Origin: Leucobacter sp. OH1287
GTDB taxonomy: Bacteria > Actinomycetota > Actinomycetes > Actinomycetales > Microbacteriaceae
Reading direction: 5' to 3'
Assembly: GCF_003859945.1 (NCBI RefSeq)
Contig: NZ_RQYM01000007.1
Span: 86,909-150,908, forward strand
DNA length: 64,000 nt
Under the pieces are notes generated by a model. It did not search any database. It had not been told where the DNA came from and saw nothing but the letters and a program-made list of their open reading frames with translations. A program made the position numbers and the translations under genes. This document shows positions 35,699-43,974 of this stretch, piece by piece; position 1 is the stretch's first letter, and every line of letters starts with the position of its first letter.

Positions 35699-38102
35699 TT
35701 CCAGGCAGCTTCAAAAACAGTCCCGTGCCCGCAAGCAGCGTCGCGGCCTCGCCGGGCTGGTTGCGCTCTCAACAGCTTTCGGTGTGCTCGTTAACGCGAC
35801 ACCCGCGACCCCCGCAGCCGCCGCGAACATCACCGACGGTTTCAACCCCGGCAACATCATCGAGGATGCCGAGTTCTACAACGGTTACGGCATGAGCGCA
35901 CAGCAGGTGCAAGACTTCCTCAACCAGCGTGTCCCCCAGTGCACAATCGGCAGGGCGGGCAGGCAGCCCGGCACCGCCGCCCGCGGCAGTCAGGTGGCGG
36001 ATCGCTGCCTCCGCGATTTTGTGATGGCAACAACCAGCAAACCAGCGACCCAATATTGCAGGGCATATAGCGGATCCACCAGCGAAAGCGCTGCTTCGAT
36101 TATCGCCAAAGTGGGTGAGGCGTGCAGCATCAACCCGCGCGTGCTGCTGGTGATGCTTGAAAAAGAACAGTCGCTTGTCACCCACTCGTGGCCGACCCGC
36201 AGACAGTTGAACGTTGCGATGGGGTATGCCTGCCCAGATTCGGGGCCGAACTTTGGCGCGAACTGTGACGCCAGCTACTATGGTTTCTTCAACCAGGTGT
36301 ATAACGCAGCGCAGCAGCTGCAACGCTACAAGCAGCACCCGGAGCGGTGGCGGTATCGTCCGCACGTGGTTAACACCGTGCAGTATCACCCGAATCCGGC
36401 GTGCGGCACTTCCCGGTTTGTGATCGAGAACTCGGCGACCGCTGCGCTCTACATTTACACGCCGTATCGGCCTAACGCGGCGGCGCTCGCTGCCGGCTGG
36501 GGCACCGGTGACAGCTGCTCCGCATACGGCAACAGGAACTTCTTCAACTTCTACAAGAGCTGGTTCGGCTATGTTGCCGGGCGCGGTAATGGATCCCCGA
36601 CCGGTTACTATCCGACGGGTGGTTTCGCGATCATCTGGAACGCGGCCGGCGGCGCAAACAGCGTCTACGGCTACCCGACCGGCCCCGAGTACCGTTTCCC
36701 GAACGGCACAGTAACCCAGCAGTTCCAGAACGGCGCAGCTGTTTGGTCTGAAGCAACCGGTGCGTTCTTCGTCAGTGGCGCTATCCGCTCCCGCTACATC
36801 GCTGAGGGCGGCGTCACCGGCAAGCTCGGTCTGCCAATCAGCGCCGAATACGACACCGCAACCGGTCGCGGTCAGCAGTTCCAGAACGGTGAGATTCGCT
36901 GGTATCGAGGCGGCGGCACAACCGTTCACGTTAACACCCCGGCAACAACTCCGGGCTACACCCGCCACTCAAACGGTTTTGAGACAGGCGGCGCAATCGG
37001 TACGCTCTGGTCGAGCCTTGGCGGAGCAGGCAGCATTTACGGGCTGCCAACCGGCAACGAACAAAACAGCAACGGCACAGTCACCCAGGACTTCCAGAAC
37101 GGTGTTGCCGTCTGGTCTAACGGCACGGGTGCGCACTTTGTGAGCGGCGCGATCCGCTCCCGCTACATCGCCGATGGCGGCATCACCGGCAAGCTCGGCC
37201 TGCCAATCAGCGCTGAGTATGACACAGCGACCGGCCGCGGCCAGAAATTCCAGCATGGCGAGATCCGCTGGTACCGCAACGGCGGCACCACAGTACACAC
37301 TAACGACGCATCTTCAGCTCCGACAACGCCAACGACCCCAGCACCTCCCGCCGCGGTAACCCCGGGATACACCCGCCACGCAAACGGTTTTGAAACCGGC
37401 GGCGCGATCGGTGGTTTGTGGACCAGTCTCGGCGGCGCCAAGAGCATCTACGGCATGCCAACCGGCAACGAGCAAAACAGCAACGGCACCGTCACCCAGG
37501 AGTTCAAGAACGGTGTCGCTGTCTGGTCCAACAAGACCGGCGCATTCTTCGTCAGCGGCGCGATCCGCTCCCGCTACATCACCGAGGGCGGCGTCACCGG
37601 TAATCTTGGCCTACCAATCAGCGCCGAATACGACACCGCAACCGGCCGCGGCCAGAAGTTCCAAAACGGCGAGATCCGCTGGTACCGCAACGGCGGCACA
37701 ACCGTGCACACAAACGGCGCACCTTCGGCCCCGGCGGCACCGTCTACTCCGGCGGCACCGTCTACTCCGGCGGCCTCAACCCCCGGCTACACCCGCCACG
37801 CAAACGGTTTTGAAACCGGCGGTGCGATCGGTGGCTTGTGGACCAGTCTCGGCGGCGCCAAAAGCATCTACGGCCTGCCAACGGGTAACGAATACCACAG
37901 CAATGGCGTGGTTACACAGCAGTTCCAGAACGGTGCCGCTGTCTGGTCTAGCCGCACGGGTGCGTTCTTCGTGAACGGCGCGATCCGCGGCCGCTACCTC
38001 GCCGAGGGCGGTGTCACCGGTAGGCTCGGACTGCCAATCAGCGCCGAGTACGACACCGCAACCGGTCGCGGCCAGAAGTTCCAGCACGGTGAGATCCGCT
38101 GA
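35676..38102 (+). CDS. Secreted LGFP-repeat cell-wall protein, last repeat cut by TGA
   Basis: Exported protein, 808 residues from the ATG at 35676. A long Sec-type signal (basic region, then GLAGLVALSTAFGVLV and an Ala/Pro cleavage region) is followed by a Cys-containing N-terminal domain (about residues 50-290). Four modules of about 120 residues then carry LGFP-type motifs such as SIYGLPTGNE and GKLGLPISAEYDTATGRGQ, joined by Pro/Ala/Thr linkers. LGFP repeats are thought to bind the mycolyl or peptidoglycan envelope. The final module stops at GEIR: TGG of GEIRWYRNGGTTVH is TGA here, and the remaining codons are intact to the next TAG. The start is uncertain (see leader ORF). Confidence 0.85.
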   Translation: MQQMKRSNSRQLQKQSRARKQRRGLAGLVALSTAFGVLVNATPATPAAAANITDGFNPGNIIEDAEFYNGYGMSAQQVQDFLNQRVPQCTIGRAGRQPGTAARGSQVADRCLRDFVMATTSKPATQYCRAYSGSTSESAASIIAKVGEACSINPRVLLVMLEKEQSLVTHSWPTRRQLNVAMGYACPDSGPNFGANCDASYYGFFNQVYNAAQQLQRYKQHPERWRYRPHVVNTVQYHPNPACGTSRFVIENSATAALYIYTPYRPNAAALAAGWGTGDSCSAYGNRNFFNFYKSWFGYVAGRGNGSPTGYYPTGGFAIIWNAAGGANSVYGYPTGPEYRFPNGTVTQQFQNGAAVWSEATGAFFVSGAIRSRYIAEGGVTGKLGLPISAEYDTATGRGQQFQNGEIRWYRGGGTTVHVNTPATTPGYTRHSNGFETGGAIGTLWSSLGGAGSIYGLPTGNEQNSNGTVTQDFQNGVAVWSNGTGAHFVSGAIRSRYIADGGITGKLGLPISAEYDTATGRGQKFQHGEIRWYRNGGTTVHTNDASSAPTTPTTPAPPAAVTPGYTRHANGFETGGAIGGLWTSLGGAKSIYGMPTGNEQNSNGTVTQEFKNGVAVWSNKTGAFFVSGAIRSRYITEGGVTGNLGLPISAEYDTATGRGQKFQNGEIRWYRNGGTTVHTNGAPSAPAAPSTPAAPSTPAASTPGYTRHANGFETGGAIGGLWTSLGGAKSIYGLPTGNEYHSNGVVTQQFQNGAAVWSSRTGAFFVNGAIRGRYLAEGGVTGRLGLPISAEYDTATGRGQKFQHGEIR

Positions 38103-38130
38103 TACCGAAACGGCGGCACCACGATCCACT
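36604..38130 (+). repeat. Four long tandem repeats coding for LGFP modules
   Basis: Near-identical coding modules recur at spacings of roughly 370, 410 and 420 bp, aligned for example on CGCTCCCGCTACATC-type blocks at about 36787, 37157, 37567 and 37987. Differences are mostly in the linkers; one linker holds an 18-bp tandem duplication near 37737-37772. High identity makes the array prone to recombination and to misassembly. Confidence 0.85.
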
Positions 38131-38141
38131 AGCGAGCGGGG

Positions 38142-38666
38142 CTAGTCGCCAACTGTGCCGTCGATGTGCTCGCGCAGCAGATCGACGTGACCCAGGTGGC
38201 GACCCCACTCCTCGACCAGGTGCACCGCGATCCACCGCCCCGCAAAACGCTCACCGGCGCGTGTCTCACCCGCGCTCAGGGCATCCCAATCGGCGGCGGC
38301 GAGCGCTGCGTGGGTTTTCGCCATGCTCTCGCGCAGCGCGGCAACAATCTCGTGGATCGGTTTATCGCTGTGCCAGTCAGTATCCCTGTCAGCGTCCCAG
38401 TCCGCGGAAAGCCACGGCTCCGGCAGCTCACGACCGAGCAGGATCTTCTCGCGCCAGTAGTCTTCAACAAACCAGAGGTGTGAGGCCATGCCCTTCAGCG
38501 TCATCGAGCTGGGCGGTAGCTGTTTTGTCAGCTGCTCTTCGGGGAGCAGGTTACCGTTTTTGTCCTCCAGTTTGCGCAGGAAAACCCGCTGCTGAAAGTC
38601 GATAAAGCCGAGGATAATATCCCGCTCAGAACCAGAGAGGGGCGGATCAAGCAACGCTGTTTGCAT
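38142..38666 (-). CDS. DinB-superfamily protein (DUF664)
   Basis: Four-helix-bundle protein of 174 residues from the DinB/YfiT group, whose actinobacterial members are often mycothiol-dependent transferases or of unknown role. ERDIILGFIDFQQRVFLRKL, the SSMTLKGMASHLWFVEDYWR helix with a metal-type His, and HLVEEWGRHLGHVDLLREHI near the end supply the three His positions of the family metal site. TAGGAT ends 7 nt before the ATG, suggesting a leaderless mRNA. It converges with the LGFP gene. Confidence 0.85.
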   Translation of the reverse strand: MQTALLDPPLSGSERDIILGFIDFQQRVFLRKLEDKNGNLLPEEQLTKQLPPSSMTLKGMASHLWFVEDYWREKILLGRELPEPWLSADWDADRDTDWHSDKPIHEIVAALRESMAKTHAALAAADWDALSAGETRAGERFAGRWIAVHLVEEWGRHLGHVDLLREHIDGTVGD

Positions 38667-38679
38667 AGGCTCTATCCTA

Positions 38680-38765
38680 GCACTGGCTGGGCAGGCTCTG
38701 GCACCGGCCAGGCTCTACCCTCAGCACCGGCCAGGCCAGGCCAGCTCTGCCCTGGCTAGGCTCTA
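38680..38765. repeat. Short degenerate repeats, CTGGCCAGGCTCT type
   Basis: The gap between the DinB and YiaA-like genes is filled with imperfect copies of GGCTCT and [13 protein letters not shown] units (for example GCACCGGCCAGG twice). Arms in both orientations could fold into GC-rich hairpins that may end the upstream YiaA-like transcript. No gene is seen. Confidence 0.45.
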
Positions 38766-38770
38766 GCCCG

Positions 38771-39070
38771 CTACAGCTGCCGGTTTGCGGGGTCCCACTC
38801 CTCCGCCTGCTGACGGTGCTCAATCTCGTCCACCTCTTTGAACGCTTCCAGGTCGCGCACGTTCTTTTGCACCGCGATCACAGCGAAAATCGAGAGCGCC
38901 ATCGAGATGCCGTAGAAGCCTTTCTCGGAGAGCAGCAGGTTCGCGTTCCACAGACCGATCAGGTAGCAGGTCACGCCCAGCAACAGTGCTGCCCATGAGG
39001 CGCCGATAAACGCGGCGGTCGGTTTTTGCGGTTCGAGTTTACGTTCAACTGTGAGTGTTTCGTGTGACAT
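38771..39070 (-). CDS. YiaA/YiaB two-helix domain membrane protein
   Basis: A 99-residue protein with two membrane segments (AAFIGASWAALLLGVTCYLI and GFYGISMALSIFAVIAVQK) joined by GLWNANLLLSEKG, the pattern of the YiaAB domain. Function of this family is unknown. The ATG at 39070 (MSHETLTVERK) is preferred because GGAAG stands about 5 nt upstream; another ATG 11 codons earlier is not supported. Confidence 0.8.
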   Translation of the reverse strand: MSHETLTVERKLEPQKPTAAFIGASWAALLLGVTCYLIGLWNANLLLSEKGFYGISMALSIFAVIAVQKNVRDLEAFKEVDEIEHRQQAEEWDPANRQL

Positions 39071-39155
39071 GGTTCTTCCGTTCTCTGTTGAATGGGGAAT
39101 CAAGTAATTGGATCAATTATTACAAGCACCCTATAGCGGAATGAATATGTAAGCG

Positions 39156-40391
39156 CTAACTCGTGTGCACTACCCTGTCCAGCTGCAGCCACTCTGCCAT
39201 CTCCGCGAGCGTGGGAGCAAGCGCGGCGCGCGCGGCCGCGGTGGCGTTGCTCTCCCAGGTGAGCTGTTTAACCAGCAGGGTGCCGGATCCACGATCCGCC
39301 TTCAAATCAACTCGCCCAACTAGTTCGTCACCGTAGAGGAACGGCAGTGGATAATAGCCGTGCACCCGCTTCGCTTTCGGCGTGTAAATCCCGATGCGAT
39401 AGCGCATATTAAACAGCTGCTCGGTGCGGTCCCGGTGCCAAATTAGTGAGTCGAAGGGGCTGATCAGCGTGCGAAGCTCAGCCTTGCGGGGTTTGCGGGC
39501 GGTGGCGTGAAGCAGGTGCGGGCCAAGACCCTGCACCTCAACCCGTTCCAGTTCCCCGGCCGCGATTAGGGCGGTGATTGCGGGATCCACGTCACGCAGC
39601 CGCAGCCGGAAATAATCGGCTAGGCTCTGCCTGGTGGCGATGCCGAGGGCACGAGACGCGATCCCCACCAGTTCAAGGTTCGCCTCTGCGAGGCTGATCT
39701 CGGACGCGGCCTTCAGCGTCGCAGGCGAAAGCACCCGGTCCGGCACATCATAGCTGCGTTCAAACTGCGAGTTTCTACCGGTCCCACACAGTTGCCCGCT
39801 CCAGAACAGGAACTCAATGACGGTTTTCAGCTCACCCCAGTTCCAACCCCACGACTCTGCCTGCGGGGCGGCGGTCTGCCTGAGCTTTGACTGCAGGTCT
39901 TGATCGTGTTGCAAGAGTTCCTGCAGCTCGCGTACTGTCACCGGCCCGCTCGATCGCACCGCCTCCAAAACCAGATCGGTAACATCCCGGTTGAGATTAC
40001 AGCCGATGCTCGCGTTCCACCGTTCAAATGCCCGATCCACCCATGATTTACCGTCTGCCTCTCCGCCGCCAGCCCGTTTGCGAGCGTGGTTGAACAGGTG
40101 CCAGTTGTCGCGAGGAACCAGCGACGCCTCGTGCGCCCAGGTTTCCAAAATCGGGCGTGGATCCCGGTCCCGCATCGCGTCAAGCAGACCCCGGTCGTAG
40201 CTGCCCAGTCGCGAGAAGAATGGCAGATACTGCGCGCGCGATAGCACGTTTACCGAGTCAACCTGCACCACGCCGAGCCGCTCACACAGCCTGGTGAGCT
40301 GGCGAGTTGTAACGGTGGTGGGGCGCGGATCCATAAACCCCTGCGCTGCAAGGGCTATTTTGCGGGCTGCTCCCCGTGAAAACTGCGCCAT
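39156..40391 (-). CDS. YcaQ/AlkX-type DNA glycosylase (winged-helix, HTH_42)
   Basis: A 411-residue protein of the family whose E. coli member opens interstrand DNA crosslinks. RQLTRLCERLGVVQVDSVNV followed by LSRAQYLPFFSRLG, the LETWAHEASLVPRDNW motif with the key acidic and His residues, and LISPFDSLIWHRDRTEQLF with YYPLPFLYGDELVGRVDLK mark the family. The ATG at 40391 is chosen over a TTG four codons upstream. It stands alone; a DNA repair role is inferred from the family. Confidence 0.88.
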   Translation of the reverse strand: MAQFSRGAARKIALAAQGFMDPRPTTVTTRQLTRLCERLGVVQVDSVNVLSRAQYLPFFSRLGSYDRGLLDAMRDRDPRPILETWAHEASLVPRDNWHLFNHARKRAGGGEADGKSWVDRAFERWNASIGCNLNRDVTDLVLEAVRSSGPVTVRELQELLQHDQDLQSKLRQTAAPQAESWGWNWGELKTVIEFLFWSGQLCGTGRNSQFERSYDVPDRVLSPATLKAASEISLAEANLELVGIASRALGIATRQSLADYFRLRLRDVDPAITALIAAGELERVEVQGLGPHLLHATARKPRKAELRTLISPFDSLIWHRDRTEQLFNMRYRIGIYTPKAKRVHGYYPLPFLYGDELVGRVDLKADRGSGTLLVKQLTWESNATAAARAALAPTLAEMAEWLQLDRVVHTS

Positions 40392-40403
40392 ACCTAACAA
40401 CAC

Positions 40404-40731
40404 TACCAGCTAGCAGAGGGGCAAGTATCCAGCTAGCAGACCCGCAACAGCCCCGCCACCCGAGAGACAACAAGTCGGCTCAGAGGAACACCGCAAAGCC
40501 CCCGCTGAGGCGCGGTTTTCCGGGCGAAACACCCTGTGAGCACGCTAGTTTGCGTTTTTCATTTTTCTGTGTGAAGATAGTTTCACGTTCAAGAGTTGCA
40601 GCGTCAAGTACCTGGCTAGCTGCACAGCAACCCGATATCCATCGATTTCCGGGTGCTCCAGGGCGAGAACGGGCTCACGAAGAATCGTGATGCAAGAGTC
40701 GATGGGGCTAAGCCCCGGAAAGGGCATGAAA
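40404..40731. other. Intergenic spacer with hairpin at the ribosome site
   Basis: The divergent 328-nt spacer has no convincing gene. A perfect short palindrome GGGGCTAAGCCCC (40704-40716) directly precedes GGAAAGG of the downstream gene, so it could partly occlude the ribosome site. A weak inverted pair GTGAA/TTCAC (40571-40586) lies within a T-rich, promoter-like part. Confidence 0.4.
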
Positions 40732-41367
40732 ATGTCTAACAATTTCTGGCACCAGCAGCTCGGAGTTCCTACTCACTCACAGTTCAGTTTTGCGCTGCAA
40801 AAACTGGCTGACAAGTTCGAGCCGACCGGTTTCAAATATGTCGGTGACGCCGACGACGAACAGGTTAGAGAGTTGCTGGCTGACAGCGGCGCAACAGATT
40901 TTGATACAGCAAAATACTGTGACCCTGACAGAAACTACACTCTCAGCGAAGTGAAGCAGCTGCTTGAGTCTGCCGACGCAAAACTGCAAGCAACGAAAGC
41001 CGCGAAAACAGCACTGCAGGCGGAGGCAGATCAGCGGTTAATCGCGAAGGTGCTTTCAAAACCAAAACTGGCGACAGAAATCACTGAGGGCAGTTGGGAA
41101 GGCTTCAAGCAATCAGAGGCTATCGCCTGGTCGTACGCGATCCTGATGTGTTTAAGACAGATGGCAATGCCCAAGGAAATGCTGCGCCGGGAAATGATCG
41201 CAAGGCTCAAAAAGAACGAGCTAACCGCTTATTTCAACCTATCAGCCAGGGCGCGGAAACTGCGCAGTCGCTATCACTCGCCACTCGCCTACGTTATTGA
41301 CCAGTTGGAGGAAGACACCCGGCTAACCTCAATCGGTGGCACAATCGTGAACGAACACCGCCGCTAG
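40732..41367 (+). CDS. Hypothetical soluble protein
   Basis: A 211-residue protein with no recognised family. The N-terminus has SNNFWHQQLGVPTHSQFSFA; a charged helical stretch (TLSEVKQLLESADAKLQATK) looks coiled-coil-like, and the C-terminal half is basic and helical. The start is taken as the ATG at 40732, about 9 nt from GGAAAGG; an in-frame ATG at 40726 is too close to it. No membrane segments or signal. It is followed by a strong GC hairpin and appears monocistronic. Confidence 0.6.
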   Translation: MSNNFWHQQLGVPTHSQFSFALQKLADKFEPTGFKYVGDADDEQVRELLADSGATDFDTAKYCDPDRNYTLSEVKQLLESADAKLQATKAAKTALQAEADQRLIAKVLSKPKLATEITEGSWEGFKQSEAIAWSYAILMCLRQMAMPKEMLRREMIARLKKNELTAYFNLSARARKLRSRYHSPLAYVIDQLEEDTRLTSIGGTIVNEHRR

Positions 41368-41386
41368 GATCCGACCGACAACCCCA

Positions 41387-41415
41387 GCCGGCCCGGCAGC
41401 TTAAGCCGGGCCGGC
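41387..41415 (+). terminator. GC-rich hairpin terminator
   Basis: Arms GCCGGCCCGGC (41387-41397) and GCCGGGCCGGC (41405-41415) pair perfectly over 11 bp with the loop AGCTTAA, 19 nt after the hypothetical gene. There is no T-run, as is common for actinobacterial hairpin terminators. Confidence 0.7.
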
Positions 41416-41529
41416 AGCGGTTAGTTGAGTCGGGCAGCGCCCAGCTTCTTCCCAGTAATCGGGAGTAGTTATTGGGTTGTGAGTTGGCCGTGTGGTCTCT
41501 CAGCAGATTCGATCCAAAGGGGTAGAGAG

Positions 41530-42195
41530 ATGAGGCGACGGAAAACCGTGATCGCCACTGTTGCTGTGGCGGGTGCGCTGCTGGTTGGTGGTGCGGGTGT
41601 GATTGTGTACCAGACTGTCGTCACCGTGGCGAACAACACCGCGATGGCTGCCGAGGCCGCGAAGCAAGCTGATGAGCAAGCCTCTGAGCAGGGTTCGGTA
41701 AGCGGAACAGACTATATTTCTGAGAGTGACAGGGCGAAACTTGAGTCGATAATCGGGCCGGTGAAGAAGCAGCGCACCGACGAGTATAACGCGGTTGCAG
41801 CGGCGTATGATCTGCCCGCGGGCAAGGAGTACCGCTTCGACTACGATTTCCCTGAGCTGATTCAACAGCTGCAGGAGGACCAGGACGGCAGCGGCCAGTA
41901 TTATCCGCAGGAGGTGACGTATGAGCCAGGATATTTCCGCGGCTCGGCGCTCATCGAGTGGCAGTGCGCGTGGATAGAGGAAGCGGTCGAGACGAAAAAA
42001 TCTGGCCGCAAGGCACGCTTTAACACCGCGGTTGCAAAGCTCGAATCGTTTAGCGCATCAGAGGATATTGCACTGTTTCCCGACTATGATGCGATGCTCG
42101 CGGATCTTGTCACCCCGCTACAAAACGGTGACGCCAGCAGCGCTGAGGATTTCGTCACATACAACTGTTCACACCTGCAGCAGGGTGGTCGCTAG
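41530..42195 (+). CDS. Hypothetical exported or membrane-anchored protein
   Basis: A 221-residue protein with basic MRRRKT and one hydrophobic segment (VIATVAVAGALLVGGAGVIVYQ), then a soluble, acidic outer part containing two or more Cys (WQCAW and YNCSH) that could form a disulfide. No family recognised. The ATG at 41530 follows GGGGTAGAGAG; an extended frame back to 41425 has no ribosome site and a non-signal-like start. Single gene between two hairpin regions. Confidence 0.65.
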   Translation: MRRRKTVIATVAVAGALLVGGAGVIVYQTVVTVANNTAMAAEAAKQADEQASEQGSVSGTDYISESDRAKLESIIGPVKKQRTDEYNAVAAAYDLPAGKEYRFDYDFPELIQQLQEDQDGSGQYYPQEVTYEPGYFRGSALIEWQCAWIEEAVETKKSGRKARFNTAVAKLESFSASEDIALFPDYDAMLADLVTPLQNGDASSAEDFVTYNCSHLQQGGR

Positions 42196-42235
42196 CAGGG
42201 TTTCTGCAGCTCGGCGGCGGCGAACACACAGCGGC

Positions 42236-42961
42236 TCAGTCAAGTTTTGTGTAACCGTAGTAGTCGGTTTGGGTTTCCATCACCCAGATTTCTTCGCCGC
42301 CGTCTGGGTGCGCGATCCTGAGCGTGTTCGCGTATGCCTCATCAATCAGTTTAGCCTTCACCCCGGCCGCTGCGAGCCGCTGCTGCAGAGCCTCGATATC
42401 GCCCGTGTACTCGAAACCGATCCTTGCTGCGATCCGATCACCAATATGCACCCCGACAAGCCCGTCTTCGGAACTGAACCCGAACCAGGCGCCGCGGTCG
42501 CTTTTCACCTGCGGTTGCAGGCCGATCCGCTCAAACCTGCCGGCGATGTCTGAGACATCTGGTGTGTAAATTAGCGTCTGCACGAGCAAATGACCGTCAG
42601 GCTGCTGGGCTGGCAGCTCCCGCTGCTGCAGCTCCACAAACCCCGTAACCACCTCCGGCTCGGCGGCGCTGTCCGAGTAGACAGCCCACTCGGCGGGGTT
42701 GCCATCACCCTGGTTTCTAACGACAACGCTAAAGTTTGGGTGCGCGAACTGTTCGGCGCTCGCCTGCGGATCCACGGTCTCGAACCACGCCTCCTCACGC
42801 ACCTCACTCACCGGCGAGTCATGCAGCGAGATCATGCCGAACGCTGACTTGTAGACCTTCCAACCCGGGGAGTCCTCAACCCGCACCATGCCGAGAGCCA
42901 GCAGGATCCGCTCCCACTCGGAAACGTTCGCGGTAAAAGCGATTGGGTTAACGCTAAACAT
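42236..42961 (-). CDS. VOC-family (glyoxalase/bleomycin resistance) protein
   Basis: A 241-residue protein with two paired beta-alpha-beta-beta-beta modules of the vicinal oxygen chelate fold. The first half opens NPIAFTANVSEWERILLALG and the second LLVQTLIYTPDVSDIAGRFE, ending in RIAHPDGGEEIWVMETQ. Substrate unknown. The start is the ATG at 42961, preceded by GGGAGG; it overlaps the stop of the upstream ribbon-helix-helix gene by 8 nt, so the two are coupled. Confidence 0.8.
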   Translation of the reverse strand: MFSVNPIAFTANVSEWERILLALGMVRVEDSPGWKVYKSAFGMISLHDSPVSEVREEAWFETVDPQASAEQFAHPNFSVVVRNQGDGNPAEWAVYSDSAAEPEVVTGFVELQQRELPAQQPDGHLLVQTLIYTPDVSDIAGRFERIGLQPQVKSDRGAWFGFSSEDGLVGVHIGDRIAARIGFEYTGDIEALQQRLAAAGVKAKLIDEAYANTLRIAHPDGGEEIWVMETQTDYYGYTKLD

Positions 42962-43133
42962 TGGTTTTTCCTCCCTGGAGTTTAGTGGTTTCATCGGCCG
43001 ACAAACCAAGCTCCCTGTGGAATATCTCCTCAACCAGAGCAGAGAGACTCATCCCCTTATCGATGGCATGGTGCTTAATTGCCTTAACCAGTTCTGGCTT
43101 CAGATACACGTTAAACTGCTGTTTATCACTCAC
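42954..43133 (-). CDS. Ribbon-helix-helix (CopG/Arc-type) small DNA-binding protein
   Basis: A 59-residue protein read on the minus strand from the GTG at 43133. QQFNVYLKPELVKAIKHHAI has the beta-strand plus helix of the fold, and DKGMSLSALVEEIFHREL gives the turn and second helix. Proteins of this kind repress their own promoter or act as antitoxins. Here the partner is a VOC protein, not a recognised toxin. A 22-bp near-palindrome abuts the start codon (43134-43155). The start would be leaderless or weakly led. Confidence 0.75.
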   Translation of the reverse strand: MSDKQQFNVYLKPELVKAIKHHAIDKGMSLSALVEEIFHRELGLSADETTKLQGGKTNV

Positions 43134-43155
43134 GCTATAATGCTAGCATAATAGC
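43134..43155. promoter_or_regulatory. 22-bp near-perfect palindrome, probable RHH operator and promoter
   Basis: GCTATAATGCT and AGCATAATAGC form an inverted repeat with one mismatch. It ends one base before the GTG of the ribbon-helix-helix gene. On the minus strand it contains TATTAT and CATTAT, possible -10 elements. An RHH dimer bound here would block transcription of its own operon. Confidence 0.65.
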
Positions 43156-43207
43156 CACAAGGCTCACACGCCACTGGGGGTAGGCGTCAACCAGGGAGAC
43201 ACCCTGT

Positions 43208-43675
43208 TTAGGAAGCGAGCAGCTCACGCACCCGCGCGAGGGCGAGCTCTGCGGAAGCGACCAAATCCGTCGAAGCATCACCAGCAATGCGCAACTCTAG
43301 GGCAGCAGCGAAGCACTCCTCCGCGGCCTCGTACTCCCCCGCTGCGAAGTGCACCTTCCCCAGGTGCTGCCTAAACGTTGCCTCCCTAAGAGGCGATGAT
43401 ACCCCTTCGATCAGTTCACGATAGATTTCAGTCGCCTGCGCGAACCTACCCAGGTCGCGGAGCGCATCGGCACTCAACGCTCGCGCTCTCGCATTCCCCG
43501 GGTTATGGCGAAGAAAGTCGGTCAATCGCTCTAGCGTTTCCTCGGGGTGACCGGTCCAGAGCAAAACCAGTTCTTCGGCGAGCGGATCCGCCGCGAACTC
43601 ATCTCGGAAGGCGGCAATATCATCAATCACGGGCAGCAGCGTCTGCTCATCAATGTGCCAGGACGGATCCAACAT
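43208..43675 (-). CDS. Tetratricopeptide-repeat protein
   Basis: A 155-residue all-helical protein. TPR-like pairs are visible: NARARALSADALRDLGRFAQ with ATEIYRELI, and REATFRQHLGKVHFAAGEYE with AAEECFAAALEL. Proteins with this arrangement (Tetratrico_3 type) are common scaffolds in Actinobacteria with no assigned role. The ATG at 43675 is preferred to a GTG six codons upstream. TAAGAT sits about 9 nt before that ATG, consistent with a leaderless or very short leader. Confidence 0.75.
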   Translation of the reverse strand: MLDPSWHIDEQTLLPVIDDIAAFRDEFAADPLAEELVLLWTGHPEETLERLTDFLRHNPGNARARALSADALRDLGRFAQATEIYRELIEGVSSPLREATFRQHLGKVHFAAGEYEAAEECFAAALELRIAGDASTDLVASAELALARVRELLAS

Positions 43676-43746
43676 AAGCAACGATCTTAGCACAGCGTGA
43701 AAACGAAAGCACCCAGCCTGATTTTTCAGACTGGGTGCATATTCTG

Positions 43747-43819
43747 TGACCCCAGCGGGATTCGAACCCGCGTTACCGCCGTGAGAGGGCGGCGTACTAG
43801 GCCGCTATACGATGGGGCC
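43747..43819 (-). tRNA. tRNA-Glu (CUC anticodon)
   Basis: On the minus strand the 73-nt gene runs from GGCCCCATCGTATAGCGGCC to GGGGTCA. The acceptor stem GGCCCCA pairs with TGGGGTC apart from one G-U. The anticodon stem CCGCC/GGCGG encloses CTCTCAC, giving anticodon CUC, and GGTTCGAATCC is the T arm. CCA is not encoded. Confidence 0.95.
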
Positions 43820-43974
43820 GTATTCACAAGCCTGGGATTTAGCACCGAAATTCTACCCGGTGTTTTAGCTCCCTGCTCGCTGCAACCTCTCTAGTATTAC
43901 ACACATTTAGAGCGCTATGCAAATCGTGGCACAAAACACCGCGTTTCAGCGTGTCACCCGCGTAATTTCGGCAG

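Noticed and set aside
35769..36968. Long open frame on the minus strand opposite the LGFP gene
   Set aside because: It mirrors the repeat-rich coding strand, has no ribosome site and no protein-like domain; it is a by-product of GC-rich codon use.
36604..38130. CRISPR or non-coding repeat array
   Set aside because: Repeats are about 400 bp long, in frame and encode LGFP modules. No short repeats with unique spacers occur anywhere in the window.
42236..43133. Classical type II toxin-antitoxin pair
   Set aside because: The RHH gene and palindrome fit, but the partner has a two-module VOC fold and no known toxin motif; kept only as a finding to test.
43697..43894. Plus-strand 65-residue frame over the tRNA gene
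   Set aside because: It overlaps the whole tRNA-Glu on the other strand and has no ribosome site.
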